Source of the DNA: Catellatospora coxensis
GTDB taxonomy: Bacteria; Actinomycetota; Actinomycetes; Mycobacteriales; Micromonosporaceae
Reading direction: 5' to 3'
Length of the DNA: 51,366 nt
NCBI RefSeq assembly: GCF_016862635.1
Contig: NZ_BONI01000068.1
Location: forward strand, 1-51,366
Under the pieces are notes generated by a model. That model saw only the letters and a list, made by a program, of their open reading frames with translations. It was not told the DNA's origin and ran no database searches. Positions 44,005 to 51,366 of this stretch are shown piece after piece (positions within the stretch are counted from its first letter, which is position 1; every line of letters begins with the position of its first letter). The position numbers were made by a program, and so were the translations under genes.

Positions 44005-45483
44005 TCAGTGCGTGGGCGGCTTGCGCCGGGGCTGGTGGCGGTCGCGGTAGGTCTCCAGCAGGCGCAGCCACACCTCGCTGATCGTCGGGAAGGCGGGGAC
44101 CGCGTGCCAGAGCCGTTCCAGCGGGACCTCGCCGGTCACGGCGACGGTGGCCGAGTACAGCAGCTCCCCGACGCCCGGCCCGACGAACGTGGCCCCGGCG
44201 ACGATGCCGCGGTCCAGGTCGATCAGCAGGCGGGCCTGCCCCCGGTAGCCCTCGGCGAACTGGTGCGCGCCCGCGACCCGGGCGATGTCGTAGTCGACGA
44301 CCTCGATCCGGCGGCCGCTGCCGGCCACGTCGCGGGTGGTCAGGCCGACCGTGGCGACCTCGGGGTCGGTGAACACGACCTGGGGCACCGCCGTGTGGTC
44401 GGCCGTCGAGACGTGGGCGCCCCAGCGAGCGTCGTCGACCGGCTCGCCGTTGGCGCGGGCGCCGATCGCGGCCCCGATCATCCGGGCCTGGTACTTGCCC
44501 TGGTGGGTCAGCAGCGCCCGGTGGTTGACGTCACCTGCGGCGTAGAGCCAGCCGTCGGCGACGGCGGTGACCTGGCCGGTGTCGTCCACGGTCAGCCAGT
44601 CGCCGGGAGTGAGGCCGACGGTGTCCAGTCCGACGTCACCGGTCCGCGGGCTGCGCCCGGTGGCGTACAGGATCTCGTCGGCGGCCAGCGCGGTGCCGTC
44701 GGCCAGCGTCATCCGGGCTTCGCGGCCCTCGCGGTGCACCGTCGCCACGGTCGCGCCGAACCGGATCTCGACCCCCGCTTCGCGGAGCCCGTCGGCGACC
44801 AGCTCCCCGGCGAACGGCTCCAGCTTCGACAGCAGCCCCGCGTCGCCGCGCACCACCATGGTCACCTGGGAGCCGAGGGCCTGCCAGGCGGCGGCCATCT
44901 CGACGGCGACCACGCCGCCGCCGACGATGACGAGCCGGCCGGGCACCTCGCCGGCGCTGGTCGCCTCGCGGCTGGTCCACGGGCGGGCGAGGTCGAGGCC
45001 CGGGGTGTCCGGCAGGGCCGCGCTGGTGCCGGTGCAGACCGCCACGGCATGCCGCGCGGTCAGCCGGACGGTCCCGCCGTCCGGGGTCTGCACGGTGACC
45101 TGGCGCGGGCCGTCGAGCCGGCCGTGGCCGCGGATGAGGTCGACATCGACCGAGTTCAGCCAGTCGACCTGGTCCTCGTCGTGCCAGTGGTTGGCCAGGT
45201 CGTCGCGGTGGGCGAGCACCGCGGGCACGTCCAGCGGCCCGACGGACTGGCGCAGCCCCGGCACCCGGCGCGCGTCGGCACGAGCGATCACCGGCCGCAG
45301 CATCGCCTTGCTGGGCTCGCAGGCCCAGAACGAGCATTCACCGCCGAGCAGCTCGCGCTCGATGATCACGGTGCTGAGCCCGGCCGCGCTGGTCCGGTCG
45401 GCCACATTCTCGCCGACCGGACCAGCGCCGACGACGATCACGTCGTACGTCCGGGCTGCCTCGTTCGTCGCTGCTTCGCTCAT
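44005..45483 (-). CDS. FAD-dependent pyridine nucleotide-disulfide oxidoreductase
   Basis: A 492-residue class I flavoprotein. FAD loop VIVVGAGPVGENVADRTSAAG (14-34), redox disulfide GGECSFWACEPSKA (C50, C55), NAD(P) loop LVIVGGGVVAVEMAAAW, YATGRSPRTG and AAGDVNHRALLTHQGKYQARMIG are in order. The C-terminal dimer domain lacks the strict HPT.SE motif of dihydrolipoamide dehydrogenase; it reads FPTISEVWLRLL. So it is a mercuric-reductase/Lpd-like paralogue of unknown disulfide or quinone substrate. First gene of an operon with the NmrA-like protein. Confidence 0.88.
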   Translation of the reverse strand: MSEAATNEAARTYDVIVVGAGPVGENVADRTSAAGLSTVIIERELLGGECSFWACEPSKAMLRPVIARADARRVPGLRQSVGPLDVPAVLAHRDDLANHWHDEDQVDWLNSVDVDLIRGHGRLDGPRQVTVQTPDGGTVRLTARHAVAVCTGTSAALPDTPGLDLARPWTSREATSAGEVPGRLVIVGGGVVAVEMAAAWQALGSQVTMVVRGDAGLLSKLEPFAGELVADGLREAGVEIRFGATVATVHREGREARMTLADGTALAADEILYATGRSPRTGDVGLDTVGLTPGDWLTVDDTGQVTAVADGWLYAAGDVNHRALLTHQGKYQARMIGAAIGARANGEPVDDARWGAHVSTADHTAVPQVVFTDPEVATVGLTTRDVAGSGRRIEVVDYDIARVAGAHQFAEGYRGQARLLIDLDRGIVAGATFVGPGVGELLYSATVAVTGEVPLERLWHAVPAFPTISEVWLRLLETYRDRHQPRRKPPTH

Positions 45484-45570
45484 TGCTGCTCCTGTGGGTC
45501 GGATCGAATGCTGTCGGCTCCCGTTCTCCCGATCATCGCGGAGAGCGGCCGGGCGCCACGGGTGCGCCCG

Positions 45571-45609
45571 GCCGGGCCGCTGGGCGAGTTCCCGCCCCAG
45601 CGGCCCGGC
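45571..45609 (-). terminator. Terminator after VOC gene
   Basis: Stem GCCGGGCCGCTGG / CCAGCGGCCCGGC extended by GCG / CGC with a 1-nt bulge; loop AGTTCC. It separates the VOC gene from the flavin oxidoreductase operon. A second competing hairpin (GGCCGGGCGC / GCGCCCGGCC, 45547-45573) overlaps its foot. Confidence 0.7.
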
Positions 45610-45626
45610 GCCGGCGTCGTACGGTG

Positions 45627-46100
45627 TCAGCGGCCGGGGGCACGCATCCGGACCTCCTGGAGCACCCAGCCGTTGCCGTCCGGGTCGCTGAAGGTGGCGA
45701 AGGAGCCGTAGTCGGCGCGCTCGGGGTGCCTGCCGGTGACGCGGCCCTGGCCGGGGCCGTCGTGGGTGATGTCGCCGCCCCCGTGGCCGTGGTACACCAG
45801 CGCGTTCGCGTCGTGGAACACCTCGCTCACGGCGACCCCGCGGGCGACCAGCTCCGCGCGGGCCTGCTCGATGTCGGGCACGACGAGGTAGAGGCCCTGG
45901 ACGGAGCCCGGAGCGGCGGCGGTGAGTCCCTTACCGAACATGATCGAGGCCTCGGATCCGGGCGGGGTCAGGTGCACGGCACGCCACTGCTCGTTGGCGG
46001 CCTTGTCCAGGTCCAGGCGGAACCCGGCCGACTCGTAGAAAGCCTTGGCCCGATCGACGTCGGATACGGGCAGCACGATGAGTTCGAGCTTAAGGTCCAT
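45627..46100 (-). CDS. VOC (glyoxalase/bleomycin resistance) superfamily protein
   Basis: A 157-residue two-repeat betaalphabetabetabeta protein. LELIVLPVSDVDRAKAFYESAGFRLDLD opens the first module, LYLVVPDIEQARAELVARGVAVSEVFHD the second, and ATFSDPDGNGWVLQEVR ends with the metal-ligand Glu region. Metal-ligand candidates are E8, H44 and E150. It could be a dioxygenase, isomerase or drug-sequestering protein. The start at 46100 has AGAAGGA. Divergent from a MarR gene with several palindromes between, so MarR control is likely. Confidence 0.88.
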   Translation of the reverse strand: MDLKLELIVLPVSDVDRAKAFYESAGFRLDLDKAANEQWRAVHLTPPGSEASIMFGKGLTAAAPGSVQGLYLVVPDIEQARAELVARGVAVSEVFHDANALVYHGHGGGDITHDGPGQGRVTGRHPERADYGSFATFSDPDGNGWVLQEVRMRAPGR

Positions 46101-46133
46101 GAGTTCGTCCTTCTTTCCCGACGCGGTCAGATA

Positions 46134-46149
46134 AGTCGACCGGTCTACT
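46134..46149. promoter_or_regulatory. Inverted repeat near VOC promoter
   Basis: AGTCGACC / GGTCTACT, 7 of 8 pairs, centred on the perfect core GACCGGTC, 34 nt upstream of the VOC start. Close to the TAGACC-GGTCTA type bound by several TetR/NemR-like repressors. Confidence 0.5.
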
Positions 46150-46312
46150 ATTTCTGGCCGCGGCGGTTTCAACCGTCGCCGGCCACCTGGTGTTCCCCGG
46201 TCGGGGAGGGCACGCCCGCCGCCTGTCTCATCGTCCGCTGCCCGTCCGGGCTGTGACCACCAGATGCGCCTGCTGGTCATGACTCTGTAAGGGCTGGGGC
46301 GTGCGGTGGAAC

Positions 46313-46334
46313 GATACGAGCATATGCTCCTATC
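46313..46334. promoter_or_regulatory. 22-bp inverted repeat in VOC-MarR intergenic region
   Basis: GATACGAGCAT / ATGCTCCTATC pair at 10 of 11 positions around GAGCATATGCTC, a perfect 12-bp core. Size and symmetry match MarR operators; it lies 123 nt before the marR-like start. The 356-bp gap holds no gene that I can support. Confidence 0.6.
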
Positions 46335-46396
46335 GGCTCGCGACAAGGAGGTCGGCGTGCCCGCCGGCCGGGCTGTCAGGAGCGGCTGCGGGCGGG

Positions 46397-46414
46397 TGCT
46401 CGCAGTTGCGAGCA
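46397..46414. promoter_or_regulatory. 18-bp palindrome before the MarR-type gene
   Basis: TGCTCGCA-GT-TGCGAGCA has perfect 8-bp arms. It shares the TGCTC/GAGCA half-sites with the dyad at 46313-46334, in everted order, and lies 43 nt before the start codon: a likely autoregulatory operator. Confidence 0.65.
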
Positions 46415-46456
46415 GCTACTCGTATTCTTGGTCGGGTAGACGGGGAGGGGGAGACG

Positions 46457-46909
46457 GTGACCACAGCGGGTGGCGACCCCACCGACGCGTGCAACAACCT
46501 GGCGCTGCGCAAGGCGGCCCGATACCTCGGCGCGACCTACGACAAGGCGCTGGCCCCGTCCGGCCTGCGCGCGACCCAGTTCACCATCCTGCAGAAGCTC
46601 AACGCGCACGGCGAGCTCACGATCGGCGGCCTCGCCGACGCCATGGCCATGGACCGCACGACGATGGCGTCCAACCTCAAACCCCTCGCCCGGCAGGGCC
46701 TGGTCACCGTCGAGCAGTCGGCGAGCGACCGCCGCGCCCGGACCGTCACGCTCACGCCCGACGGCCTGGCCCGGATGAAGGCGGCGCTGCCGCTGTGGCA
46801 GGACGTGCAGGCCCGGTTCGAGGAGAGGTTCGGGCACGACGAGGCGGCCGGGCTGCGGGCCTGCCTCAAGGGTGTGCTGGACACCGGATTCGACCCCTGG
46901 GCCGAGTGA
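46457..46909 (+). CDS. MarR-family transcriptional regulator
   Basis: A 150-residue dimeric winged-helix repressor. The DNA-binding part is LRATQFTILQKLNAHGELTIGGLADAMAMDRTTMASNLKPLARQGLVTVEQSASDRRARTVTLTPDGLARM (residues ~36-106), with the D.R wing. NNLALRKAARYLGATYDKAL is the N-terminal dimer helix. An extra CNN near the start gives a cysteine (Cys11) that could sense oxidants. GTG 46457 follows GGGGAGGGGGAG. It is divergent from the VOC gene with shared half-sites between. Confidence 0.9.
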   Translation: MTTAGGDPTDACNNLALRKAARYLGATYDKALAPSGLRATQFTILQKLNAHGELTIGGLADAMAMDRTTMASNLKPLARQGLVTVEQSASDRRARTVTLTPDGLARMKAALPLWQDVQARFEERFGHDEAAGLRACLKGVLDTGFDPWAE

Positions 46910-47027
46910 CGCTCGGCCGGCGACCGGACCGGCAGCCGACCGGCGATTCTGCCGACTCGGCCGGGGCCCCCGCCGCCATAGCATCGGACCTCCTCATATC
47001 CATGGACGAGAATGGAGTACGGATCCG

Positions 47028-48338
47028 ATGCGCACCGTTCTGCCGGCCGTCACCGCCGCGCTCGTGCTGACCGTCGTACCGGCCGCCGCGGGCTTCGCGG
47101 CCACGCCGCCCGCCCACGCCGCCGCACCGCCGCGGCCCATCGTGTTCCTGCACGGGGCGGCCGGGTCCGCGGCACAGTTCGAGACCCAGGCCAAACGATT
47201 CGCGAGCAACGGCTACCCGGTCGAGGTCATCGACGGCATCGACTACGACTACTCGTTCGGCGCGGAGAGCAGCAGCGCCGTGCTGAACCGCCTGGAACAG
47301 CGGATCGACCAGCTGCGCCGGCAGACCGGGGCGGACAAGGTCGACCTGGTCGCGCACTCGCTGGGCACGTTCCTGAGCCACAGCTTCCTGCGCACCCGGT
47401 CCCGGGCGGCGAAGGTCGCCCACTACGTCAACCTCGACGGGGCGACCGCGCTGAGCCGCCCCGGCGGCGTGCCCACCCTCGCCATCTGGGGCGAGGGCTC
47501 CACCAGCCGGCGCATCTGGGGCGCCACCAACGTGTACCAGAGCGACCAGTCCCACACCCAGACGGTCACCTCTACGCAGAGCTTCGTGCAGATGCACCGG
47601 TTCCTCACCGGCGCGGACCCGGCCACCACCGCGGTCGCCGCCGAGACCGGCCCGATCACCCTTACCGGCCGGACCGTGCTGTTCCCGTCGAACGCCGCCG
47701 CGACCGGGGCACGCGTCGACGTGTACGAGATCGACGCCGGCACCGGCCGCCGCCTGACCGCGCAGCCCTTCGCCCGGTTCACCGTCGCCGCCGACGGCGG
47801 GTTCGGCCCGCTCACCGCCGCGCCGCAGGCCCGCTACGAGTTCGCGATCGTGCACAGCGAAGGCCACGTGCAGCACCACTACTTCCAGCCGTTCCAGCGC
47901 ACCGACCGGCTGCTGCGCCTGCTCACCAACCGGCCCGGCGAGGGCATCAGCAGCCGGGTGCCCGTCGACCCGCGGCACAGCGCGCTGTCGCTCACCCGGT
48001 ACAAGGAATGGTGGGGTGACCAGGGCACGGGCAGCGACCACCTGACGGTCAACGGCGTCGACATCCTCAACGCGGTCACCGCGCCGCGCGACAAGCGGGC
48101 CAGCCTGTTCGCCCACGACCAGCTCGTCGACCAGCGCACCGACCTGAACGCGGCCATCCCCGACTTCGACGAGGTGTTCATCACCGCCGCCGACGTCTAC
48201 ATTCCCGCCGCCGCCGACGCCTCCGGCACGGTCACCGTGACCATCCAGTCCCGGGCAGGCGGCGGCGCCCAGCGGTTCACCGTGCCGAACTGGCCGTCGC
48301 ACACCGACCGCATCACCCTCAACGCCCTCGACCTCTGA
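47028..48338 (+). CDS. Secreted lipase-like alpha/beta hydrolase
   Basis: A 436-residue exported enzyme. Signal peptide residues 1-31 (ends AHA|AAPP). The hydrolase domain has PIVFLHGAAGSAAQFETQAKRFASNGY and the nucleophile AHSLG (Ser111). The C-terminal half, from about residue 205, is beta-rich and may be an accessory or lid domain. It resembles class 2 lipases with TPLTGR-type C-terminal modules. Likely extracellular ester or lipid hydrolysis. ATG 47028 has GGAGTACGG upstream; a perfect hairpin follows the stop. Confidence 0.87.
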   Translation: MRTVLPAVTAALVLTVVPAAAGFAATPPAHAAAPPRPIVFLHGAAGSAAQFETQAKRFASNGYPVEVIDGIDYDYSFGAESSSAVLNRLEQRIDQLRRQTGADKVDLVAHSLGTFLSHSFLRTRSRAAKVAHYVNLDGATALSRPGGVPTLAIWGEGSTSRRIWGATNVYQSDQSHTQTVTSTQSFVQMHRFLTGADPATTAVAAETGPITLTGRTVLFPSNAAATGARVDVYEIDAGTGRRLTAQPFARFTVAADGGFGPLTAAPQARYEFAIVHSEGHVQHHYFQPFQRTDRLLRLLTNRPGEGISSRVPVDPRHSALSLTRYKEWWGDQGTGSDHLTVNGVDILNAVTAPRDKRASLFAHDQLVDQRTDLNAAIPDFDEVFITAADVYIPAAADASGTVTVTIQSRAGGGAQRFTVPNWPSHTDRITLNALDL

Positions 48339-48346
48339 CGAGCACC

Positions 48347-48377
48347 GCCCGGGGAGGCGCCACGGTCCTCCCCGGGC
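48347..48377 (+). terminator. Terminator after secreted lipase gene
   Basis: Perfect 11-bp stem GCCCGGGGAGG / CCTCCCCGGGC with a 9-nt loop, 9 nt after the stop. Confidence 0.8.
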
Positions 48378-48394
48378 GCACGCGCCGCAGGGCG

Positions 48395-48400
48395 TACGCT
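48395..48400 (+). promoter_or_regulatory. -10 element of a leaderless NYN-LOTUS transcript
   Basis: TACGCT ends 8 nt before the GTG at 48408, placing the start of transcription at the start codon; no ribosome-binding site is present. Confidence 0.5.
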
Positions 48401-48407
48401 GACCTGC

Positions 48408-49496
48408 GTGGATCAAGAGGAGCGCATTGCCCTGTTCCTGGACTACGAGAATCTGGCGATCGGGGCCCGTGATCACCTCGGCGGGATGACGTTCGACCTG
48501 CGCCCCATCGCTGATGCGCTCGCCGAACGCGGGCGGGTCGTGGTGCGCCGGGCATACGCCGACTGGTCGTACTTCGACGCGGATCGCAGGCTGCTCACCA
48601 GGTCGCATGTGGAGCTGATCGACATCCCGCAGCGGATGGGCGCCTCCCGCAAGAACGCCGCCGACATCAAGATGGCCGTCGACGCCCTCCAGCTGGCCTT
48701 CGAGCGGGACTACATCTCCACGTTCGTGTTCGGCACCGGCGACAGCGACTTCACGCCGCTCGTACACAAGCTGCGCGAACTCAACAAGCGTGTCATCGGT
48801 GTCGGCGTCGAGCAGTCGACCTCGGCGCTGCTCCCACCCGCCTGCGACGAGTTCCTCTACTACGACCGGCTCGAAGGCGTCGAGATCAGGCCGGCGCGCA
48901 CCCGGCCCGGCCGGACCCCCGCGCCGGCCAAGCCCCAGGAGACCGCACCGCAGCCGGTCGAGCAGGAGATCGAACTCCCGGTGGCCGCCGAGGAGTCGCC
49001 CCGTGACGTCGACACCCTCGCGGTGCTCGCCGCGCAGACCGTCGCCGGGCTCCAGGGCAGCTCCGGCGGTGCGGTGACCGCGTCGACGCTCAAGCGCACC
49101 CTGCTGCGCAAGGACCCGACGTTCAACGAGGCCGACTACGGCTTCCGCACCTTCGGGGAGCTGCTGCGGTATCTCGCCGAACGCAACGTCGTCGAGCTGG
49201 GCGAGGGTCCCGCCAAGGGGGACCCGGAGGTCTCGCTGCCCGAGCCCGGCGGTCCGGAGGCGGAGTTCGGGCTGCTCGGCTCGGTCGTCGCCGACCTGAG
49301 CCGGAACGCCGGCCCGGTGGCGCTGTCCGGCCTGAAGAATCAGCTGCGCCGGGCGAAGCCCGATTTCAGCGAGAAGAAGCTGGGGTATCGGAGCTTCCTG
49401 CAGTTCTGCAAGGCGGCGGCGACGGCCGGGGTCGTCGACCTGCGCTGGGACCCCGAGACCGACGACTACCTGCTCACCACCGTGCCGCGACCCTGA
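48408..49496 (+). CDS. NYN-domain (LabA-like) protein with two LOTUS/OST-HTH domains
   Basis: A 362-residue protein. The NYN/PIN-like nuclease domain (residues ~7-155) starts IALFLDYENLAIGA, with acidic residues of the active site in DYEN, KNAADIKMAVDAL and FGTGDSDFTPLV. After a Pro/Glu linker come two RNA-binding LOTUS domains, ~203-262 (VTASTLKRTLLRKDPTFNEADYGFRTFGELLRYL) and ~285-358 (VALSGLKNQLRRAKPDFSEKKLGYRSFLQFCKAA). Likely an RNase or RNA-binding regulator. Transcript probably leaderless; closed by a 16-bp hairpin. Confidence 0.9.
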   Translation: MDQEERIALFLDYENLAIGARDHLGGMTFDLRPIADALAERGRVVVRRAYADWSYFDADRRLLTRSHVELIDIPQRMGASRKNAADIKMAVDALQLAFERDYISTFVFGTGDSDFTPLVHKLRELNKRVIGVGVEQSTSALLPPACDEFLYYDRLEGVEIRPARTRPGRTPAPAKPQETAPQPVEQEIELPVAAEESPRDVDTLAVLAAQTVAGLQGSSGGAVTASTLKRTLLRKDPTFNEADYGFRTFGELLRYLAERNVVELGEGPAKGDPEVSLPEPGGPEAEFGLLGSVVADLSRNAGPVALSGLKNQLRRAKPDFSEKKLGYRSFLQFCKAAATAGVVDLRWDPETDDYLLTTVPRP

Positions 49497-49503
49497 ACAG
49501 GAG

Positions 49504-49539
49504 GGGAGTCGGATCCGAGCGTCCTCGGATCCGACTCCC
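49504..49539. terminator. 16-bp bidirectional terminator
   Basis: Perfect stem GGGAGTCGGATCCGAG / CTCGGATCCGACTCCC with tetraloop CGTC, between convergent stops at 49496 and 49556. The longest perfect stem in the window. Confidence 0.9.
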
Positions 49540-49555
49540 GATCATGCAGCCCCGT

Positions 49556-50371
49556 CTACTGGTGAAGAGTCGCCACCTGGATCGCGTTCAACCGCGAGTC
49601 CCGGACGAACCCGCTCTCGGCGTCGCCCCCGTTGTCGATTTCGCAGGTGAGGCTGACTTCGGTGTTCGCATCGGTCAGCACCGCGCCGGCCGTCAGCGTG
49701 AAGGGCACGGTGTTGTTGGGCAGCTCATGGATGTCGATCCGAATGTTCGACAGCTGATCCGTGTCTGCCAACAGGTTGCAGACCACGGACGAAAGTCCGT
49801 CGCCGCCCGCCACGCCGTTTGCGATGAGCAGGAACGACCCTGCGGGCAGGGTCACGCTTGCCACCTCCTCCGGTTGCTGGTCCGGTGGCAGGGTTGCGTT
49901 GCCGCTCGGCTCCATCACCCATGCGTCGCTGGGTCCCCGCAGCCCTGGAGGTCCGCTGGGTCCAGGCAGGCCTTGTGTCCCCGGAGCGCCGCTGGGTCCG
50001 GGTACGCCCTGTGCCCCCGTGGCACCCGGTGGGCCGGGCGGGCCGGGAATCCCCGGCAGGCCGGGCAGGCCCGCGACTCCCGGCAGGCCTGGCAACCCGG
50101 CAGCGCCCGGCGGCCCCGGGGGGCCGGGCGGACCCTGCTGGTTCCAGGTCAGCGGTGACTCGTTCTTGCCGCACTTCTCCTTCTCGGTGATGACCCGCAC
50201 CTCACCGCGGGCATCCCCGGACCCGACGCACGACTTGATGCGGTCGCGGCCCTCTCCGTTCTCACCGTTCATCGCGGACGCGGCCGTGCCGCCCAGCACC
50301 ACGACGAGCATCGCGCCGGCCACGGCCAGCCAGCGGCTACGGCGAAGGCCCCACCTGGTAGTTGATCTCAA
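49556..50371 (-). CDS. Collagen-like secreted protein
   Basis: A 271-residue exported protein (280 if ATG 50398 is used). The signal/anchor is [29 protein letters not shown] short domain with two cysteines (SCVGSGD...EKCGKNES) comes next. About 22 uninterrupted Gly-X-Y triplets starting [19 protein letters not shown] and ending GPPGLRGPS form a trimeric collagen-like rod. A C-terminal ~105-residue beta-rich head (two cysteines) follows. The TTG start at 50371 has GGAGGGG 6 nt upstream; the ATG has none. Likely a surface stalk; role unknown. Confidence 0.82.
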   Translation of the reverse strand: MRSTTRWGLRRSRWLAVAGAMLVVVLGGTAASAMNGENGEGRDRIKSCVGSGDARGEVRVITEKEKCGKNESPLTWNQQGPPGPPGPPGAAGLPGLPGVAGLPGLPGIPGPPGPPGATGAQGVPGPSGAPGTQGLPGPSGPPGLRGPSDAWVMEPSGNATLPPDQQPEEVASVTLPAGSFLLIANGVAGGDGLSSVVCNLLADTDQLSNIRIDIHELPNNTVPFTLTAGAVLTDANTEVSLTCEIDNGGDAESGFVRDSRLNAIQVATLHQ

Positions 50372-50528
50372 TGCGCGCCCCTCCGGCCTGTTCGGCATCC
50401 GGTCCGTGCCGAATGCCGCAAATCGACGACCCTCAGGGGGATCATGCCGGTCGTGACGGCGTTTGCGCTGCATGCGGGCAGTGTGTCGAACGGGATCGGC
50501 AAACCGCGGCAATGACCGTCGAGCGCAC

Positions 50529-50534
50529 TAACCT
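50529..50534 (+). promoter_or_regulatory. -10 element for a leaderless hydrolase mRNA
   Basis: TAACCT ends 7 nt before the ATG at 50542; no Shine-Dalgarno site precedes that ATG. Confidence 0.45.
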
Positions 50535-50541
50535 GGGTCGC

Positions 50542-51216
50542 ATGACGACCTTCGTGCTCATTCCTGGCGGGGGCGGCGACGCCTGGTACTGGCACCTTGT
50601 CGAGGCCGAACTGACCAGGCGCGGCCACGACGTCGTCAACGTGGACCTGCCCGCCGATGATGAGAAGGCAGGCCTGCGCGAGTACGCCGACGTGGTCGAC
50701 GCGGCGGTGGGGGAGCGGACCGACCCGATCCTGGTCGCGCTGTCCATGGGTGGGTTCACCGCCGCGATGGTGGCCGCGCGGCGGCCGGTGTCCGCGATCG
50801 TCTTCGTCAACGCGATGATCCCGCTGCCCGGGGAGAAGCTCGAGGACTGGGGAGAAGCCACCGGTCAGTCCGCGGCCCAGCGCGAGCAGTCCGTCCGGGA
50901 GGGCAGAGATCCCGACGCAGACTTCGACCTGCGCGCCGCCTTCTTCCACGACGTGCCCGCTGACCTCACCGAGTACGCCCTCAGCCACGATCGCGACCAA
51001 TCGGAGCGGGCCTTCGGCGATCGGTGTGAGTTCGAGGCCTGGCCGTCGGTGCCGATCCGCGTGCTCGCCGGTCGTGACGACCACCTGTTCCCGGCGGAGT
51101 TCCAGCGGCGCGTCGCGCACGAACGGCTCGGCGTGGAGGCGGAGCTGGTGCCGGGCGGTCACCTGGCGCCGCTCAGTCACCCGGTCGAGCTCGCCGACCG
51201 CGTCGAACGGTCCTGA
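50542..51216 (+). CDS. Alpha/beta hydrolase, salicylate-esterase-like family
   Basis: A 224-residue cytoplasmic serine hydrolase. FVLIPGGGGDAWYWHLVEAELTRRGHDVVNVDLPADD is the oxyanion region. ALSMGGFTAAMVA carries the nucleophile Ser68, VLAGRDDHLFPAEFQRR the acid, and VPGGHLAPLSHPVELADR the catalytic His. The 'GG.GDAWYWH' start is common in small actinomycete esterases. The ATG lies 7 nt after a -10-like element (leaderless). Monocistronic; substrate unknown. Confidence 0.88.
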   Translation: MTTFVLIPGGGGDAWYWHLVEAELTRRGHDVVNVDLPADDEKAGLREYADVVDAAVGERTDPILVALSMGGFTAAMVAARRPVSAIVFVNAMIPLPGEKLEDWGEATGQSAAQREQSVREGRDPDADFDLRAAFFHDVPADLTEYALSHDRDQSERAFGDRCEFEAWPSVPIRVLAGRDDHLFPAEFQRRVAHERLGVEAELVPGGHLAPLSHPVELADRVERS

Positions 51217-51322
51217 CCGGCGCGCTGCTCGTTGCCAATTAGGCACGTATTGGCTGGTCAGAGCGATGACCGAAATACCGTTGAAAGCGAAGGTGATTCA
51301 AGGATCGGCAGGCGGTGATGAT

Positions 51323-51366
51323 GTGACGGGGGACAACCGACCCCGATTTGCATCCCGGCTGACGGG
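51323..51366 (+). CDS. Possible N-terminus of a regulator (partial)
   Basis: GTG 51323 opens a frame MTGDNRPRFASRLTG that runs off the window. AGGCGGTGAT upstream is a modest ribosome site. The start resembles 'FA.RL..LR' openings of XRE-type regulators, but 14 codons cannot prove this. Confidence 0.3.
   Translation, partial: MTGDNRPRFASRLT

Overview
The window is very GC-rich actinomycete chromosome. Start codons are often GTG, genes overlap as ATGA/GTGA, several promoters look leaderless, and perfect GC hairpins sit between convergent genes. Gene content (ChvE-GguAB sugar importer, SARP remnant, NYN-LOTUS protein, many MerR/MarR/LysR regulators) fits a Micromonosporaceae-like soil actinomycete; the genus cannot be fixed from sequence alone. 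I see no rRNA, tRNA, CRISPR array, integrase or transposase.

Left part (1-26.9 kb), accessory metabolism and transport: the end of a PotABC-type ABC importer (1-1966); a DUF6928-like protein; two small secreted proteins; a PoxB-type pyruvate:quinone oxidoreductase; a TrmO-like protein; a GNAT acetyltransferase; a SARP-type regulator pseudogene (7293-7825); a MerR + BtrH-like peptidase-fold pair; a divergent dialkylglycine decarboxylase/LysR pair (dgdA/dgdR) with an inverted repeat between them; a DHA2 drug exporter; a ChvE-GguA-GguB monosaccharide importer behind two LacI-type operators; an esterase; two SUKH-fold proteins around a MerR-aldo/keto reductase operon; a class A penicillin-binding protein; and a second aldo/keto reductase under a doubly operated promoter.

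Centre (about 26.97-42.3 kb), the most interesting region: a probable biosynthetic gene cluster built of two convergent operons. The rightward operon carries SbnA-like and SbnB-like enzymes (the L-2,3-diaminopropionate route), an AurF-type diiron N-oxygenase with the complete ligand set inserted between them, an OTC-fold carbamoyltransferase whose ornithine-recognition motifs are altered, an ATP-grasp ligase, a NodU/TobZ-type O-carbamoyltransferase and an MFS exporter. The leftward operon carries a flavoprotein, a second MFS exporter, a GT1-like glycosyltransferase, a GT-A-like protein, a cytochrome P450 and a GT2 glycosyltransferase. Almost every junction overlaps. A possible product is an N-oxygenated, carbamoylated and glycosylated diaminopropionate-derived small molecule; I do not recognise the cluster as a described one.

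Right part (42.4-51.4 kb): a small hypothetical gene; a 28-residue hydrophobic peptide gene ahead of an NmrA-type reductase and a disulfide-type flavin oxidoreductase; a VOC protein divergent from a MarR regulator with three inverted repeats between them; a secreted lipase-like esterase; a LabA/NYN RNase-like protein with two LOTUS domains; a collagen-like secreted protein; an alpha/beta hydrolase; and the possible start of another gene at the right edge.

Two diverged 75-bp copies of a palindromic element (12021-12095 and 19027-19101) mark a dispersed repeat family.
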